Assembly: GCF_004522235.1 (NCBI RefSeq)
Contig: NZ_SDLT01000001.1
Location: 1-64,000 of the forward strand
Source of the DNA: Amycolatopsis nivea
GTDB lineage: Bacteria; Actinomycetota; Actinomycetes; Mycobacteriales; Pseudonocardiaceae
DNA length: 64,000 nt
Reading direction: 5' to 3'
Shown: positions 61,843-64,000 of the stretch, one piece after another
How positions within the stretch are numbered: position 1 is the stretch's first letter
Layout of the letters: each line of letters begins with the position of its first letter
Translations under genes and position numbers: made by a program
The notes under the pieces: model-generated
Seen by the model: only the letters and a program-made list of their open reading frames with translations
What the model was told of the DNA's origin: nothing
Database searches by the model: none

Positions 61843-62694
61843 ATGGCGGACAGGTTCGAGTTCGTTCTCGACGTCGTCGAAGCTTTGGTGATCGGGGAGG
61901 CGACCGGCGGGAACATCCGCCAGTTCCCGCTGCGGATCGGTACCGTGCCCGCGGAACCGGACCGGTACGTCCAGGTCGCGAAGGTGGTCAACGACGCGAT
62001 CGAGGCGCGCAGGCTCTCCAGCGGAGACGAGCTGAGCCCCTACGTGCGCACCGCCTTCGACCTGCTCGCGAAGCCGCGGGTGTCGGTCGCGGTCAGCGGG
62101 ATCGACGGGCTCGGCGCGGACATCGCGGTGGTCGCGCTCACCGACGGCAGGCAGGCGCTCGGGATCACCCAGGACCCGAAGACCGACGAGCTGCTGTTCT
62201 CCCTCTTCGACGACGAGGAGCTCGTCGAGGTGATCGCCGGCGTGCTGCCCCAGGCGCGCCCGGCGAGCACCGGCGCGCACACGATCCGCCAGGCGGCCTC
62301 GCAGGAGGTCTCCGCGATGACCGCGCGCCGGCGGGCCGAGGCGGCCGAGGACGAGGAAGAGACCGACGCGTTCGGGATGATCGAGGTCAGCGGGCGCGTG
62401 CAGCCGCGCCGCCCGGACCCGCGGGTCTCCCGCACCGCCCCCGGCGGGGTCGAGGTGCTCGAACGCGTGCTGGCGCAGCCGCGGCTCGGCGGCGGGCACA
62501 TCGCGGTGAGCGGCTGGGGCCGCCACGGCGAGCGGCGCGGCGGCGCCCCGATCGGGTGGCTCGACACCGCCGACGGCCGCTACCTGATCAAGTCGGCCGT
62601 CAGCGAGGCGGGCGACCTGACCGCGGAGTACGTGCCCGCCGGGAGCCGCGAGCTCAAGCGCGCCGTGCAGCAGGCGGTTTCCGAGGTTTACTGA
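61843..62694 (+). CDS. EspG-family ESX secretion-associated protein
   Basis: 283 residues matching the EspG fold pattern: FEFVLDVVEALVIGEATGG at the start, the central VSVAVSGIDGLGADIAVVAL, RQALGITQDPKTDELLFSLF, and the C-terminal RPDPRV, GWGRHGERRGGAPIGWLDTA. In mycobacteria EspG is a cytosolic chaperone of PE-PPE substrates for type VII secretion. Here it opens a locus with a small unknown protein and a WXG-containing protein. Confidence 0.82.
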   Translation: MADRFEFVLDVVEALVIGEATGGNIRQFPLRIGTVPAEPDRYVQVAKVVNDAIEARRLSSGDELSPYVRTAFDLLAKPRVSVAVSGIDGLGADIAVVALTDGRQALGITQDPKTDELLFSLFDDEELVEVIAGVLPQARPASTGAHTIRQAASQEVSAMTARRRAEAAEDEEETDAFGMIEVSGRVQPRRPDPRVSRTAPGGVEVLERVLAQPRLGGGHIAVSGWGRHGERRGGAPIGWLDTADGRYLIKSAVSEAGDLTAEYVPAGSRELKRAVQQAVSEVY

Positions 62695-62744
62695 TCATTC
62701 CCCCCTTGCAAGCGGCGACAGTTCACGAGGAGAACGAGGTCCCG

Positions 62745-63179
62745 ATGACCGACGAGGCACCGATGGCGATGGAAGCGAGGACGGCCCCCGTGGCCCCGGT
62801 GGGCTTCTCGCTGCCCGCGCGCCAGCTGAAGACGCTGGCCGAGCGCGGATCGTTCGCGGTGGACGACAGCACCGGCGACAAGATGATCGCCGCGCTCCAG
62901 GGCGTGCTCGACGCGCTCGAGGCGCACGTGCACCTGATCGAGAAGATCGCCGGGGTCCCGGCGATGTCGAAGAGCCCGGCGGGGATGTTCGTCAGCAAGC
63001 ACATGGCCGAGACCGCGCGCGACCAGCAGGGCCTGGTCACCCAGCTGCAGGCGGCGCACCGGGAGTTCCCGACCTACGTCGAGGCGATCAAGCTCGCGAA
63101 GAAGAACTACAAGGAGCGGGAGCACAGCTCGCGGGAGGCCTTCGAGCGCATCCACCGCACCGTCGAGGAACAGGGCTGA
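62745..63179 (+). CDS. ESX-locus protein of unknown function
   Basis: 144 residues, mostly helical: QLKTLAERGSFAVDDSTGDK, LQGVLDALEAHVHLIEKIAG, QGLVTQLQAAHREFPTYVEA, then a charged helix NYKEREHSSREAFERIHRTV. Its size and helical pair resemble WXG100-like/PE-like substrates but there is no WXG. GAGGAG lies 11 bases and a second AACGAGG 6 bases before the ATG. Sandwiched between espG and a PPE-like gene, it is probably co-secreted or a partner. Confidence 0.65.
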   Translation: MTDEAPMAMEARTAPVAPVGFSLPARQLKTLAERGSFAVDDSTGDKMIAALQGVLDALEAHVHLIEKIAGVPAMSKSPAGMFVSKHMAETARDQQGLVTQLQAAHREFPTYVEAIKLAKKNYKEREHSSREAFERIHRTVEEQG

Positions 63180-63190
63180 AGGGAAGACCA

Positions 63191-64000
63191 GTGGCCGACA
63201 AGAAAGCACCGACCGCCGAGTCGGTCTCCGATCCGTCCTCGACGGACTACGACCCGGGCAACACCGCGCTCTACAACCCGACGCTGGACCCGTCGTCGAA
63301 GTACTACATCGGCCCGGTCCGCCCGGACGACGTGGCCTCGGGCGACCAGCTGCGCGAGGACGCGACGACCAAGATCGACGCCATTTTCAACGGCTGGCTG
63401 CTGCCGAACGTCCAGGGCAAGGCGCGCGACCAGCTGATCCAGGCGATGTACCAGCGGAACCTGGAAGAATCGAAGAAACATCTCGGCAAAGACCTCGAGA
63501 TGCGCGATCCGGGCGCCGCGCCGAGCACCGACTGGAAGAACGCGACGCACGAGCAGATGATCCAGGCCATCACCACGGACGCGGACCCGGCCGCGGTGGC
63601 CGAGTCGTCGGAGGCGTGGGTGAGCCTCGGCAACGAACTGGCGACGCACCAGAAGAACCTCGGCGACGCGATCAACGCGAGCACCTCGAACTGGAAGGGC
63701 GACGCCGGCGACGCGGCGCGCGTGCACCTCGCGAACGTGGGCAAGTGGCTCGGCACCACCGCGCAGGGCGCGACGCTCACCGGGCGCCAGCAGGAGGTGC
63801 ACTCGCAGGCGCTCAACGAGACGCAGAAGGCGATGAACGCCAACCCGCCGGTGCAGTTCTCGGCGCAGGACGCGAACAAGGTCCTGATGACGATCAAGGA
63901 CCCGACCGCGTACGTCCTGGCCTACTCCTCGGCGATGAAGACCTTCACCGACCAGCAGGCCGCCCGCGAGCAGGCCGCGCAGATCATGACGCGGTACGAC
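63191..64000 (+). CDS. PPE/WXG-like ESX substrate, 5' part (runs off the window)
   Basis: At least 270 residues; the open frame continues past the right edge. After an acidic N-terminus (YDPGNTALYNPTLDPSSKYY) comes a helical region with a WXG-type turn (NASTSNWKGDAGDAARVHLA) flanked by long helices, as in PPE-like or long WXG proteins of actinobacterial ESX systems. GAAGGGAAG precedes the GTG start (VADKK). It follows the 144-residue gene by 11 bases, consistent with an operon. Confidence 0.75.
   Translation, partial: MADKKAPTAESVSDPSSTDYDPGNTALYNPTLDPSSKYYIGPVRPDDVASGDQLREDATTKIDAIFNGWLLPNVQGKARDQLIQAMYQRNLEESKKHLGKDLEMRDPGAAPSTDWKNATHEQMIQAITTDADPAAVAESSEAWVSLGNELATHQKNLGDAINASTSNWKGDAGDAARVHLANVGKWLGTTAQGATLTGRQQEVHSQALNETQKAMNANPPVQFSAQDANKVLMTIKDPTAYVLAYSSAMKTFTDQQAAREQAAQIMTRYD

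Noticed and set aside
61580-61891. Plus-strand frame in the gap before espG
   Set aside because: No ribosome site, no recognisable motif, and it overlaps the espG start in another frame.

Overview
The window is very GC-rich DNA with G/C-ending codons, frequent GTG starts, head-to-tail overlapping genes and a core order (pdxS / pdxT / yebC / ruvCAB / yajC / secD / secF / apt / rel / cyclophilin / MBL hydrolase) that is characteristic of Actinobacteria and resembles the Mycobacterium tuberculosis Rv2581c-Rv2606c neighbourhood. Together with an EspG/ESX-type locus, Ku, many TetR/LuxR/STPK regulators and a dispersed family of intergenic palindromes, it fits a Pseudonocardiaceae chromosome, most likely Amycolatopsis. 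No rRNA, tRNA, CRISPR array, phage or transposase gene was recognised.

Layout. 1-6925 (minus strand): a sugar catabolic operon (SIS isomerase, ROK kinase, PfkB kinase, class II aldolase) plus a secreted GH31 glycosidase, best read as a galactosamine/GalNAc-type pathway. 7178-9138: divergent pdxS and pdxT (vitamin B6) with repeated AAGTGG motifs between them. 9198-20714: yebC, two small genes, ruvCAB, yajC-secD-secF-apt, then the (p)ppGpp synthetase/hydrolase rel. The apt-rel gap is a cluster of repeats. 20716-27330: small metabolic and regulatory genes (cupin, LuxR regulator, enoyl-CoA hydratase, GNAT, class IV aminotransferase, membrane cyclophilin, MBL hydrolase). 27375-33152: a YibE/F membrane protein with a giant disordered N-terminus, a divergent pair of DJ-1/PfpI proteins, STAS, SPW and AHSA1 proteins. 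33279-39720: pyruvate:quinone oxidoreductase poxB facing a tetR-ABC-ABC exporter operon. 39845-46683: VOC protein, S41-like peptidase, ku, a Cys-rich miniprotein, ahcY, a methyltransferase, dinB, and an SAH-riboswitch-like RNA. 46841-51196: secreted beta-helix protein and a serine/threonine kinase followed by two FHA-like/winged-helix paralogues. 51679-56927: ribA, a 1029-residue Tat-secreted discoidin protein, a TauE/SafE permease and a frameshifted gene. 57122-60655: a molybdenum hydroxylase in L-S-M order. 60784-61470: a flavin reductase. 61843 to the right edge: the start of an ESX/EspG locus whose last gene is cut.

Most unusual features. (1) A structure matching the S-adenosylhomocysteine riboswitch fold lies on the minus strand at 45094-45176. 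It is separated from ahcY by a SAM-dependent methyltransferase gene on the opposite strand, so its transcript would be antisense to that gene. (2) A 182-bp element with a perfect 23-bp-arm hairpin occurs twice in opposite orientation (18076-18257 and 35046-35227). The coding DNA around each copy shows a strong strand-asymmetric base bias whose sign follows the orientation of the element. (3) Seven palindromes near gene 3' ends share a GGAATC-N-GATTCC-like core but have several arm types, including hybrids.
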